Assembly: GCA_937966555.1 (NCBI GenBank)
Contig: CALCLY010000011.1
Coordinates: 62,001 to 126,000 of the forward strand
Direction of reading: 5' to 3'
DNA from: CALCLY01 sp900552775
Lineage (GTDB): Bacteria > Bacillota > Clostridia > UMGS1883 > UMGS1540
DNA: 64,000 bases
Of the stretch, positions 1-8,215 are shown piece after piece (within the stretch, counting starts at the first letter, position 1; the number at the start of each line of letters is the position of its first letter). The position numbers were made by a program, and so were the translations under genes. The notes below the pieces were generated by a model. That model was not told the origin of the DNA and searched no databases. It saw only the letters and a list, made by a program, of their open reading frames with translations.

Positions 1-56
1 ACGGAAACGATGATTTTACCAGAATCATGGAAAAACTGGGTCTGAAACACAACTGA
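1..56 (+). CDS. C-terminal end of an unidentified protein (5' cut by window)
   Basis: The frame beginning at base 3 is open from the window edge and stops with TGA at 54-56, giving a 17-residue tail ending in GLKHN. The residue pattern (charged helix ...FTRIMEKLGLKHN) looks protein-like, and the next gene runs in the same direction, so this is probably the 3' end of the preceding gene. Too little is present to assign a family. Confidence 0.4.
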   Translation, partial: GNDDFTRIMEKLGLKHN

Positions 57-164
57 AAAAGCACACCGTAAAGATGACTTTTGAAGAATTGAATATAAAA
101 TCACATCAAAAGATAAAAAGCGTTTAAAACTAAGGTTTAAGCGTGAGAAAGGGGAGTGAGAAAA

Positions 165-602
165 ATGAAGAAAAAATCAAAGTTTATTTGGGTGTACAGT
201 ATAGTACTTTTCTCTGTAGCTTTTGTTTTGATTTTGTTTTCATCATTTACGGGTATAAGATATAAGAATGAGCATACAGAAACCAAAGCTCTTTACCAGG
301 GAGCACAAAATTCAGTTTTGCAGCTGACAGATGAAAACGAAAGACTGCAAAAGGAAAATAATGAAAAACAAAGTACTATAGACAAACTTACAGCCGAGAA
401 CAACGAATTACGTTCAAGCGGAGAAAAAAGTGCCTCCGAAAAGCAGAAATATGTTGATGCAGCGGAAAATCTTTTAAAAGCACAGGATCTTCTGAACGCG
501 GGAAATAAAACGGCCGCAAAAGAAGTGTTTGATTCAATAGATTCGAGCATTTTGGGCGAGAACACTTTGAAACTGTATGAAAAACTGTCGAAAAAAATCT
601 AA
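165..602 (+). CDS. Small membrane-anchored coiled-coil protein, function unknown
   Basis: Encodes about 145 residues: a basic start (MKKKSK), one hydrophobic segment at roughly residues 7-28, then a long acidic/basic coiled coil with many E, N, Q and K (about 40-95) and a helical tail. This suggests a single-pass protein with an extracytoplasmic helical domain. I chose the ATG at 165 over a GTG at 156 because the GGGGAG at 151-155 lies about 9 bases before the ATG and directly abuts the GTG. It ends 21 bases before serS, so co-transcription is likely. No family is recognised. Confidence 0.8.
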   Translation: MKKKSKFIWVYSIVLFSVAFVLILFSSFTGIRYKNEHTETKALYQGAQNSVLQLTDENERLQKENNEKQSTIDKLTAENNELRSSGEKSASEKQKYVDAAENLLKAQDLLNAGNKTAAKEVFDSIDSSILGENTLKLYEKLSKKI

Positions 603-623
603 TTTCTGAAAGGATGAGAATAA

Positions 624-1904
624 ATGTTAGATATTAAGGTTATAAGAACCGAAACGGAACGTGTAAAAAAAGCAATGGCTCGCAGAAAGGAAAATGTTGA
701 TATTGATGCGGTTATTGCACTTGATGAAAAAAGAAGAGGACTTCTTTATGAGGCAGAAAGCCTTAAGGCAAAACAAAACGAGGAATCCAAAAAAATTGCC
801 GTTTTGAAAAAAGAAGGAAAAGATGCATCAGGAATATTTGCTGAACTCAAAGATCTTTCCGATAGAATAAAAGAACTTGACGGACAGATACGCGATGCGG
901 AGGACGAGCTTTACAAAATGCTGCTTTCTATTCCGAATATTCCGAATGATACTGTTCCGGACGGAAACTCGGACGAAGACAACGTGGAAATAAGAAGATG
1001 GGGAGAACCCACAAAGTTTGATTTTGAACCAAAAGCCCATTGGGATCTCGGCGAAAGCCTTAATATTCTTGATTTTCAGGCGGCAGCAAAAATAACCGGT
1101 GCACGTTTCACGGTTTACAGAGGTATGGGTGCAAGACTTGAAAGAGCAATAATCAGCTATTTCCTTGATACACATACGGAGAAAAACGGTTATACGGAAA
1201 TTCTTCCGCCGTACATGGTACACAGAAACAGCATGGTCGGAACAGGTCAGCTTCCGAAGTTTGAAGAGGATGCGTTTAAAGTTACGGGAACGGAGTATTT
1301 TCTTATTCCGACAGCTGAGGTTCCTGTTACAAATCTGTACAGAGAAAGCATCTTAGACGGCGCCTCGCTTCCTATAAAACATGTTGCATACTCGGCATGC
1401 TTCAGAGCTGAAGCGGGTTCTGCGGGAAGAGATACAAGAGGGCTTATAAGACAGCATCAGTTCAACAAAGTTGAGCTTGTTAAATTCACAAGACCGGAAG
1501 ATTCATACGATGAACTTGAAAAACTTACCCATGATGCGGAGAGTGTACTTCAAGGTCTCGGGTTGCCTTACCGTGTGGTTAAAATATGCATAGGTGATCT
1601 CGGATTTACGCCGACGATGAAATATGATATAGAAGTTTGGATGCCGAGCTACGGAAGATATGTTGAAATATCTTCGTGCAGCAATTTTGAAGATTATCAG
1701 GCGCGCCGTGCGGGAATCCGTTTTAAAGACGGCGTAAAGAGCAAAGCTCAGTTTGTTCACACATTGAACGGTAGCGGCGTTGCCGTAGGAAGAACGGTTG
1801 CGGCAATTATGGAGAATTATCAGCAGGGTGACGGAAGCATAATAATTCCCGAGGTATTAAGACCTTATATGGGCGGAAAAGAAAAAATTTCGCCGGAAGT
1901 TTAA
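624..1904 (+). CDS. serS: Seryl-tRNA synthetase
   Basis: Cytoplasmic class II synthetase that charges tRNA-Ser (and tRNA-Sec where present). The 426 residues match the usual length. Residues 1-100 form the antiparallel coiled-coil arm that holds the long variable arm of tRNA-Ser. The catalytic core carries motif 2 around 260-280 (CFRAEAGSAGRDTRG) and motif 3 near the C-terminus (SGVAVGRTVAAIMENYQ). An AAAGGATGAG ribosome site precedes the ATG. The gene follows a small membrane protein by 21 bases and ends at a clear intrinsic terminator. No T-box leader is visible upstream. Confidence 0.98.
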   Translation: MLDIKVIRTETERVKKAMARRKENVDIDAVIALDEKRRGLLYEAESLKAKQNEESKKIAVLKKEGKDASGIFAELKDLSDRIKELDGQIRDAEDELYKMLLSIPNIPNDTVPDGNSDEDNVEIRRWGEPTKFDFEPKAHWDLGESLNILDFQAAAKITGARFTVYRGMGARLERAIISYFLDTHTEKNGYTEILPPYMVHRNSMVGTGQLPKFEEDAFKVTGTEYFLIPTAEVPVTNLYRESILDGASLPIKHVAYSACFRAEAGSAGRDTRGLIRQHQFNKVELVKFTRPEDSYDELEKLTHDAESVLQGLGLPYRVVKICIGDLGFTPTMKYDIEVWMPSYGRYVEISSCSNFEDYQARRAGIRFKDGVKSKAQFVHTLNGSGVAVGRTVAAIMENYQQGDGSIIIPEVLRPYMGGKEKISPEV

Positions 1905-1928
1905 ATAAAAATATAATATAAATAAAAA

Positions 1929-1965
1929 GGGGATGGTTAAAATTGTAACCATCCCCGGCTTTTCT
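1929..1965 (+). terminator. Intrinsic terminator after serS
   Basis: An 11-bp perfect stem, GGGGATGGTTA (1929-1939) with TAACCATCCCC (1946-1956), has a 6-base loop and is followed by a T-rich run. It closes the serS unit before the minus-strand remnant. Confidence 0.9.
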
Positions 1966-2063
1966 TTAGGGATATGAAAAAGGCTATGGAATAAGCAAGT
2001 TGAGTCAGTTCTCCAGCGTTTTGGAGTTTTTATCATTCCTATTATGTATATTGAAGATTTTAA

Positions 2064-3068
2064 TTAATTAAAACTTAAACTTATATTATCGATATATACA
2101 TCAGCTTTTGCGGATTTAAATGTCGCAAATGAAAAACCGTCAATTTTTGTAACAGGTGTTTTTCCGTCAGACTTACCGTAATAAGACAACGATGAACCTT
2201 TAGGTGATGAATCGATATATAGGACGGACTTCCCGTTTTTCGGTGTATAATCTATACGCAGTGTATACCACTCCCCAAGAGACATTGTGCCAAAAGAAGA
2301 TCCGAGCCCCTCATCGCTTTGACATTTCTAAATGCTTTCGACCATTTTTGAGATAAAGTTTTCGGGCATATACGCCGTGTTCCGGACGCCGAGATATTTC
2401 AGAATATTTACAGCCTGGCTTGTACTTTCGATGTCCGATGCAAAACCTTCGTTATCTCTTGCGCTTGAGGAATAGAAGAACATTCCGCGTTCGGTACCGT
2501 ACATGCTTGCAATGTAGTCAAGCAGAGCGGTATCATATGATTTGTCAATTGCGGAAAGAGCTTTTAAAAGCTCTGCGGACGGCTCTTTCAAAGATGTGCC
2601 GTCAAGCCCTGCATTTTCCACTGCAATACCTCCTCCTTTGAGCGGCGGATAAATTTTAACCTCAGTTATGCTGTTCCAAAGGCTTTCCGAGTTTCCCATG
2701 CACGCGATGCGGACAAATCGAGCGTTTTCCCCGCCGGCATCATAGCCGGTCATATTAAGAGTAAGGGCGCTTTGACCTTTGAAAACAGAATGGTAATCGG
2801 TTCCGTTTTCGGAAAGTTCAATTTCAAAAGAGGAGGTGCGTTCATTCCCGACATACCATGCAACGCCCACGTATCCTATGGGCAGAAGCTGCGGCAGCTC
2901 AAGCGTCAGCATGCAGTATGCGCCCTGTGCGGACCAGCGAGTGTTGTAGTCGCCGTCTATAACATTTTCCGGTTTATTTCCGTCGTCAGCGCTTGCCGTA
3001 ACACTTGTTACGGCATAAGAGACCGTAACATCGTTAATTGAAACGGTACGCGTCTCTGCACCTCTCAT
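2064..3068 (-). pseudogene. Remnant of an exported carbohydrate-active protein (F5/8 type C domain plus concanavalin-like tail)
   Basis: Read on the minus strand, one frame runs from 3068 to 2064 and is broken only by an in-frame TAG at 2330-2328. The first part (246 codons) contains a discoidin / F5/8 type C carbohydrate-binding module (NVIDGDYNTRWSA..., about residues 35-140) and then the beginning of an alpha-helical lyase-like segment (MYGTERGMFFYSSSA). The part after the stop (about 87 codons) resembles the last strands of a laminin-G/concanavalin-like domain (GEWYTLRIDY...VYIDNISLSF). There is no signal peptide, the 5' end has no ribosome site, and the join SDEGLGSSFG suggests that the middle of a much larger gene was deleted. 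The TAG sits where CAG (Gln) would keep the sense. I read it as a decayed polysaccharide-degrading enzyme. Confidence 0.8.
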
Positions 3069-3079
3069 ATGTTTGTTTT

Positions 3080-3508
3080 TTATTTTTCAACAACCAAATC
3101 GTCCATCTGAGCTTCGTATTTTCTGAGAGTTGCAACCGCAGACTGCTTAAGTTCTGCAATTTGAGCACGGAGCTTTTTAAGTTCTTCTTCCGCAAGAGCT
3201 ATTTCGGCCGCCTTATTTGCTTTAAGAGTTGCCATTTCTTTTTTTGTTTCTTCCATAACTTCCTGAGCGCGCTGCTCTGCGGATATGACAGCTTTGGAAA
3301 CAAAGTCGCGTTCGCCTTCAAGCGCTGTAAGCTTCTTAAAGCTTTCCGCGTTTTCGCTCATAAGGGTTTGATTTTGTCTTTTAAGCTGTTCCGTTTCTTC
3401 GCGAAGTTCAGCAATGTTTTTTTCGTACGTTGAAACAAGTTCGTCAACATATGCCGCAACTCCTTTTTTGCTGTAACCGAAAAGCGCAGTTTTTAAACGT
3501 TTGTCCAT
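3080..3508 (-). CDS. DivIVA-domain coiled-coil protein
   Basis: Encodes 142 residues. Residues 1-30 (LFGYSKKGVAAYVDEL) resemble the short DivIVA N-terminal motif that binds curved membrane, and the remainder is almost entirely a coiled coil rich in E, K and A. DivIVA/GpsB-type proteins mark poles and division sites in Gram-positive cells and guide division or wall growth. This one is shorter than typical DivIVA. It lies 11 bases downstream of gltX in the same direction and is the last intact gene of the galT-wecB-gltX unit. A strong AGGAGGCGG site precedes the ATG. The exact paralog is uncertain. Confidence 0.82.
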   Translation of the reverse strand: MDKRLKTALFGYSKKGVAAYVDELVSTYEKNIAELREETEQLKRQNQTLMSENAESFKKLTALEGERDFVSKAVISAEQRAQEVMEETKKEMATLKANKAAEIALAEEELKKLRAQIAELKQSAVATLRKYEAQMDDLVVEK

Positions 3509-3519
3509 ATGCCGCCTCC

Positions 3520-4962
3520 TTATTTAAGTTTTTCTATGCCCTTTTTAACTCGTGCCAGCGTTTCATCTTTGCCTAACAGGCGAGCGAGCTCAATTCCGCC
3601 GCCCGGCGTAAATGCTTTGCCTGAAAGAGAAACACGCAAAGGCCATAAAACAATTCCGTTTTTAACACCCATTTCTGCTATGAGCTCAAAAAGCTTCTCA
3701 TGAATCGTTTCGCCGTCCCAGTTATCGATGCTTTCAAGAACCGGCAGCATTCTTTCGAGAGATTCCAGTGAATTTTCGGGGTTTGTTTTCATTTTTTTGT
3801 GAGTATACAAATCAATTTCATAATCAGGCAATTCGTCAATAAAATCAAGCTGAGCCGGAATATCTGAAAACTTTTCGGTTCTGTCGTGCAGACATTCGGA
3901 GAGAATCATATGGTCAACATTTCTTTTAACAGCTTGCTTATAGTAGGGCTCTGCTTCTTTGTTAAATTCTTCCAAGGTAAGTTTTCTTATGTATTCTCCA
4001 TTCATCCAATTGAGTTTTTCAACATCGAAAATTGCAGGAGATTTGCTTATGCCTTTAACGGAAAAAGCTTCAACCATTTCCTCGAGGGACATAATCTCTC
4101 TGTCATCACCCGGGTTCCAGCCGAGCAGACAGATATAATTGAGAATTGCCTCTTTCAAATAGCCTTTCGCAAGAAAATCTTCGTATGACGCATCTCCTTC
4201 ACGCTTGCTAAGCTTTTTACCTGCCTCTTTCATAACGGGGGAGCAGTGCACATATTTCGGAATTTCCCAGCCGAAAGCTTCATAAAGAAGATTGTATTTG
4301 GGAGTTGAAGAAAGATATTCGCTTCCGCGGATAACATGGGTTATATGCATTAAATGGTCGTCTATTACATTTGCAAAATTGTACGTTGGAAGACCGTCGG
4401 ATTTAAGAAGAATATTGTCATCCAAAGTGTCATTGGGAGCAGTTATATCACCGAAAACTTCATCGTGAAACGTTGTTGTTCCCGTTTTCGGGATTTTCTG
4501 ACGGATAACATAAGGAATTCCCGAGCGAAGTTTTTCTTCAACCTCCTCTTTTGAAAGGCTGCGGCAGTGCCCGTCATATTTCGGGGGAAGTTTAGCGGCT
4601 TCCTGTGCTTCTCTTACGCTGTCGAGACGTTCTTTGTCGCAGAAGCAATAGTAAGCGCCGCCGAGTTCAACCAGTTTTTCGGCATATTCTTTATAGAGCG
4701 CGCGTCTCTCACTTTGTATGTAGGGACCGTAGGGACCGCCGATGTCGGGACCTTCATCATGTTTAAGTCCTGTGTCTTTAAGAGCTTTGTAAATAAGGTC
4801 AACAGCGCCTTCAACGTATCTGCCCTGATCGGTATCCTCTATTCTTAATATAAAATCGCCGCCGTCATGTTTTGCCAGGAGGTATGCATACAGAGCCGTA
4901 CGCAGATTACCCACATGCATGTAACCCGTGGGACTTGGGGCGAATCGTGTTCTTATCTTCAT
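3520..4962 (-). CDS. gltX: Glutamyl-tRNA synthetase
   Basis: Class I synthetase that attaches glutamate to tRNA-Glu (and often tRNA-Gln in Gram-positive bacteria, as a substrate for GatCAB). At 480 residues it is a normal bacterial GluRS. The N-terminus carries the ATP-binding HIGH-type signature (PSPTGYMHVGN, residues 9-19), and KLSKREG near residue 255 is the KMSKS loop. The helical anticodon-binding domain follows. It lies in the minus-strand run galT-wecB-gltX-divIVA with short gaps (22 bases to wecB, 11 to the DivIVA gene). The start ATG is preceded by GAAAGGAATAC. Confidence 0.97.
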   Translation of the reverse strand: MKIRTRFAPSPTGYMHVGNLRTALYAYLLAKHDGGDFILRIEDTDQGRYVEGAVDLIYKALKDTGLKHDEGPDIGGPYGPYIQSERRALYKEYAEKLVELGGAYYCFCDKERLDSVREAQEAAKLPPKYDGHCRSLSKEEVEEKLRSGIPYVIRQKIPKTGTTTFHDEVFGDITAPNDTLDDNILLKSDGLPTYNFANVIDDHLMHITHVIRGSEYLSSTPKYNLLYEAFGWEIPKYVHCSPVMKEAGKKLSKREGDASYEDFLAKGYLKEAILNYICLLGWNPGDDREIMSLEEMVEAFSVKGISKSPAIFDVEKLNWMNGEYIRKLTLEEFNKEAEPYYKQAVKRNVDHMILSECLHDRTEKFSDIPAQLDFIDELPDYEIDLYTHKKMKTNPENSLESLERMLPVLESIDNWDGETIHEKLFELIAEMGVKNGIVLWPLRVSLSGKAFTPGGGIELARLLGKDETLARVKKGIEKLK

Positions 4963-4984
4963 TTTTTATGTATTCCTTTCGTGA

Positions 4985-6130
4985 TTAAACTAAATCCTGA
5001 GGTCTTTTACCGCCCAGAAAATGATATATTAAAGCGTCTGCAATTCTCTCGGAAGCACGGCCGTCCCCGTAGGGGTTCACAGCCTTTGCCATCTTGTCAT
5101 AAGCAGCTTTATCGGAAAGAAGCTGACTTGCCATTTCAAAAATCGTGTCTTCATCAACACCGGCAAGCTTTACTGTGCCGGCTTCCACAGCTTCGGGACG
5201 TTCTGTCTCGTGTCTTAAAACAAGAACGGGTTTGCCGAGCGACGGAGCTTCCTCCTGCAAACCGCCGGAGTCTGTCATAACAATCTCGGAGCGTGCCATG
5301 GCATTGTGCATGTCACCGGCTTCAAGCGGTTCGATAAGGTGAATTCTGTCATGACCGCCCAGAACTTCACGGGCAACATCTCTGACAGCCGGGTTTAAAT
5401 GAACGGGATAAATAACCTCAATATCTTCAAATTTATCCGCAAGTCTCCTTACGGCTCTTGTTATATTGTAAAGAGGTTCGCCGAGATTTTCGCGGCGGTG
5501 CGCCGTCATCAAAACAATTCTGCGGTCGGTTTTCAGGATATCCGCAAGCTCTTGGCTATGGAATTTGTAGTCATCGGAAACGGTTGTTTTAAGCGCGTCT
5601 ATAACGGTGTTTCCGGTAATAAAAATATCTTCGGACTTAACGCCTTCGCGTAAAAGATTTTCACGGTTTTTGCGTGTGGGTGAAAAATGCATATCAGCCA
5701 TAACGCCTGTGAGACGGCGGTTCATTTCCTCAGGGAAAGGGGACCATTTGTCGTACGTGCGCAGACCTGCTTCAACATGGCCTATTTCAGCGTGATTATA
5801 AAATGCCGCAAGACTGCCGACAAAGCTTGTGGTAGTGTCTCCATGTACGAGAACAATATCAGGTTTAGCCTCTGCCATAACACGGTCAAGCCCCTCGAGT
5901 GCCCTTGTGGTGATGCCCACAAGAGTCTGGCGTTCTTTCATTATGTCAAGATCATAATCGGGCACTATACCGAAAAGGTCCAAAACCTGGTCAAGCATCT
6001 GGCGGTGCTGAGCCGTAACGCAGACGGTTGTTTCGATTTCAGGTCTTTTTTTCAGTTCCAGCACAAGCGGAGCCATTTTTATGGCTTCCGGGCGCGTGCC
6101 AAAAACTGCCATTACCTTTATTTTTTTCAT
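4985..6130 (-). CDS. wecB: UDP-N-acetylglucosamine 2-epimerase (non-hydrolysing)
   Basis: Interconverts UDP-GlcNAc and UDP-ManNAc, supplying ManNAc for teichoic-acid linkage units or surface polysaccharide. The 381 residues fit the family. Visible marks are GTRPEAIKMAPL at residues 11-22, HVEAGLRT near 115, and the C-terminal TDSGGLQEEAPSLGKPVL substrate-binding loop followed by ETERPE. It is 18 bases downstream of galT and 22 bases upstream of gltX, so it is probably co-transcribed with both. Pairing with galT suggests a common theme of nucleotide-sugar supply for the envelope. Confidence 0.96.
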   Translation of the reverse strand: MKKIKVMAVFGTRPEAIKMAPLVLELKKRPEIETTVCVTAQHRQMLDQVLDLFGIVPDYDLDIMKERQTLVGITTRALEGLDRVMAEAKPDIVLVHGDTTTSFVGSLAAFYNHAEIGHVEAGLRTYDKWSPFPEEMNRRLTGVMADMHFSPTRKNRENLLREGVKSEDIFITGNTVIDALKTTVSDDYKFHSQELADILKTDRRIVLMTAHRRENLGEPLYNITRAVRRLADKFEDIEVIYPVHLNPAVRDVAREVLGGHDRIHLIEPLEAGDMHNAMARSEIVMTDSGGLQEEAPSLGKPVLVLRHETERPEAVEAGTVKLAGVDEDTIFEMASQLLSDKAAYDKMAKAVNPYGDGRASERIADALIYHFLGGKRPQDLV

Positions 6131-6148
6131 GTGTAAAATCCTTTCGAT

Positions 6149-7114
6149 TTATTTACTTGTAAATTTTTTATATGCGGCGCGTAGCTCTTCCGCTTTTTCT
6201 TCGGGGCAGGTGGGGTTGCAGTGTGCCCATGCACCGGTTTCACTTGAAGCGTTAAATTTCTGCTTGTCGCGCGAACGCATCGGCGGATAAAATTCTATGT
6301 GGAAGTGAAAATCGCTTACATCACCCGAATTTACCGGAGCCTGATGCATGCACATCATATAGGGGAACGTGTAGTCAAAAAGACTGTCGAGCGTTCCGGC
6401 GGCATTTTTGATAGCTGCCGCAAGATTATCTTTTTCGCGTTCAGTAAATTCGGTAATATATTGCTTGTGAGCCTTTGAAACGATATAAAGCCCGTAGGGA
6501 TATGCGGAGAAAAACGGAATGAACACAACAAAATCTTCGTTTTCGAATATTATGCGTTTTTTCTCGGAAATTTCCGTTTCCATCATATCGCATATAAGGC
6601 ATTTTCCGGTTTCCTTTTTGTGTTTTTTCATTGAAGCACATTCAAGCTCCAGCTTTTTGGGGATAAACGGATATCCGTATATCTGACCGTGCGGATGAGG
6701 CATTGTAACCCCGACAACTTCGCCGCGGTTTTCAAAGATAAATACGTATTTAATTTTTTCGTCCGCACTGATTATGTTGTGGCGTTCGCACCACAGATCC
6801 ACAAGTTTTCTTACATGAGGGAGCGGCAGCTCGGGGAGAGTTACCGTGTGCTCTTTTGAATAAAGAATAACCTCGCACTTGCCGTGGCACGGAGCTGTTT
6901 TGTAAGGACCTGCGGCAACATCGTCCGGCACCGGCGGATTCTGTGAAAGAGCCGGGAAGTCGTTGTCATATTCCAAAACGTCGAAATCATCCGGAACTTT
7001 GCCGGAACCGGGGCAAAACGGGCACCAGTCTTTGGGCATCTGCGGACGGTTCTGCCTGTGGGAAGCAATCATAATCCAATCGTTTGTGAGCGGATCGTAT
7101 CTGAGTTCAGCCAT
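6149..7114 (-). CDS. galT: Galactose-1-phosphate uridylyltransferase
   Basis: Leloir-pathway enzyme that transfers UMP between UDP-glucose and galactose-1-phosphate. At 321 residues it is close to the usual length. It shows a cysteine pair near residue 31 (CPFCPGS, zinc ligand region) and the HIT-superfamily motif MPHPHGQIYG around 138-147, whose second histidine is the nucleotidylated residue. A TTGACA-17-TATAAT promoter on the same strand lies at 7172-7144, just upstream and inside the end of the preceding gene. No galK or galE is adjacent. Confidence 0.95.
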   Translation of the reverse strand: MAELRYDPLTNDWIMIASHRQNRPQMPKDWCPFCPGSGKVPDDFDVLEYDNDFPALSQNPPVPDDVAAGPYKTAPCHGKCEVILYSKEHTVTLPELPLPHVRKLVDLWCERHNIISADEKIKYVFIFENRGEVVGVTMPHPHGQIYGYPFIPKKLELECASMKKHKKETGKCLICDMMETEISEKKRIIFENEDFVVFIPFFSAYPYGLYIVSKAHKQYITEFTEREKDNLAAAIKNAAGTLDSLFDYTFPYMMCMHQAPVNSGDVSDFHFHIEFYPPMRSRDKQKFNASSETGAWAHCNPTCPEEKAEELRAAYKKFTSK

Positions 7115-7143
7115 TATATATCAAACCTTTCGTCTTTTTTCTT

Positions 7144-7172
7144 ATTATATATTTATTTTCCCCGTCTGTCAA
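7144..7172 (-). promoter_or_regulatory. Promoter of galT-wecB-gltX unit
   Basis: On the minus strand TTGACA (7172-7167), a 17-base spacer and TATAAT (7149-7144) match the vegetative sigma consensus exactly. The predicted start is about 23 bases upstream of the galT ATG. The -35 hexamer overlaps the last codons of the preceding small gene. Confidence 0.88.
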
Positions 7173-7392
7173 TAAGTGTATGCAAAAATTCTCCCGAAAG
7201 TCCCAAAAAAACTCCTTCGGCAAAAATATTTACGGCGGTTTTCGCCATGTTCATGCCAAGATAGTAGTCACCCTTTAGCAGAGTGTTTTCGGAAAATATC
7301 ATCAGAAGAGTTGCTGCGATGCAGCCGAAAATGACTGAAAATCCTGAAGCGGTATTTAATGCGTCAAGACGTTTTTTTAAATTATAAAACAT
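7153..7392 (-). CDS. Small membrane protein, function unknown
   Basis: A 79-residue protein with one or two hydrophobic stretches (about residues 17-35 and weakly 50-68) and charged ends, so probably a small integral membrane protein. I chose the ATG at 7392 because AAGGGGG lies 8-9 bases upstream; an upstream ATG at 7443 has no ribosome site and overlaps the promoter. Its 3' end carries the promoter of galT. No family is recognised. Confidence 0.7.
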   Translation of the reverse strand: MFYNLKKRLDALNTASGFSVIFGCIAATLLMIFSENTLLKGDYYLGMNMAKTAVNIFAEGVFLGLSGEFLHTLIDRRGK

Positions 7393-7414
7393 GTATATAA
7401 CCCCCTTTTTTAAT

Positions 7415-7443
7415 ATTTTAACAAATGTTTTGCAAGGCATCAA
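7415..7443 (-). promoter_or_regulatory. Promoter of the 79-residue membrane protein
   Basis: Minus-strand TTGATG (7443-7438), a 17-base spacer and TAAAAT (7420-7415). It sits about 23 bases before the chosen ATG at 7392 and supports that start. Confidence 0.7.
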
Positions 7444-7551
7444 CCCTTAAATAAACCCATAAAAACCGCCATTTTCCGAAAGTGCTTTCGCATTCTTTTT
7501 GTCTATTTCATAAAAAGTGCCCGAAAGACTCGGATTAAGGCTGTTTTACCA

Positions 7552-7580
7552 TTGACAAATCCGCCGCAAAAATATATAAT
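7552..7580 (+). promoter_or_regulatory. Promoter of the XRE-cupin / acyl-CoA synthetase operon
   Basis: TTGACA (7552-7557), 17 bases, TATAAT (7575-7580): exact consensus, about 35 bases upstream of the regulator ATG. As the regulator is the first gene, autoregulation is plausible, but no obvious dyad is seen at the promoter. Confidence 0.88.
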
Positions 7581-7614
7581 AATATAAATTAATGATGAAA
7601 GGATGGCGTAACAA

Positions 7615-8202
7615 ATGGATAAGATTAAAGAGATTGCAGAGATAGCGGCCCGAATACGGGGGCTCCGCGAGCTTATGGATATAACGCCTGCCGAAATGGC
7701 TGAAAAGACGGATGTATCGCTTGACGAGTACGAAAAGCTCGAAAGCGGCGAAAGTGACTTTTCTTTTACGTTTATATACAAATGCGCGGAGCGTTTCGGC
7801 GTGGATATAGTTGACATTTTGAAAGGCACAAGCCCGAAGCTATCGTCATACAGTATTGTAAGACGCGGAGAAGGCTTGCCCATTACGCGCAGAAAAGGAT
7901 TTTCCTATCTGCACAAGGCGCCGTTTTTCAAAAATAAACTTGCCGAACCGTTTTATGTAAAGGCAGCATATTCAAAAGAGGCGGAGCAAAATCCGATAAC
8001 CCTGAGCCGTCACGAGGGACAGGAGATTGATATTATTCTTAAAGGTGCGCTTAAATGCCGCTTTGAGGATAAAACCGAAATTCTCTACGAAGGTGACACA
8101 GTTTATTACGACAGCGGACAGGGGCACGGCATGGTTGCCGCCGAGGGGGATGACTGCGAATTTCTCGCAATAGTTTTAAAACCCGCAAAACCGCTGTCCT
8201 GA
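7615..8202 (+). CDS. XRE-family transcriptional regulator with C-terminal cupin sensor
   Basis: A 195-residue protein with an N-terminal helix-turn-helix of the XRE/HTH_3 type (about residues 10-65, IRGLRELMDITPAEMAEK...) and a C-terminal cupin barrel (about 125-190, with HEGQEIDIILKG and DTVYYDSGQGHGM). Such proteins sense small metabolites through the cupin and repress or activate nearby catabolic genes. It lies 13 bases upstream of an acyl-CoA synthetase, an arrangement common in Clostridia, so it likely controls that gene in response to a fatty or aromatic acid or its CoA ester. The ligand is inferred only from the neighbour. Confidence 0.93.
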   Translation: MDKIKEIAEIAARIRGLRELMDITPAEMAEKTDVSLDEYEKLESGESDFSFTFIYKCAERFGVDIVDILKGTSPKLSSYSIVRRGEGLPITRRKGFSYLHKAPFFKNKLAEPFYVKAAYSKEAEQNPITLSRHEGQEIDIILKGALKCRFEDKTEILYEGDTVYYDSGQGHGMVAAEGDDCEFLAIVLKPAKPLS

Positions 8203-8215
8203 TTTCAGAAAGGAC

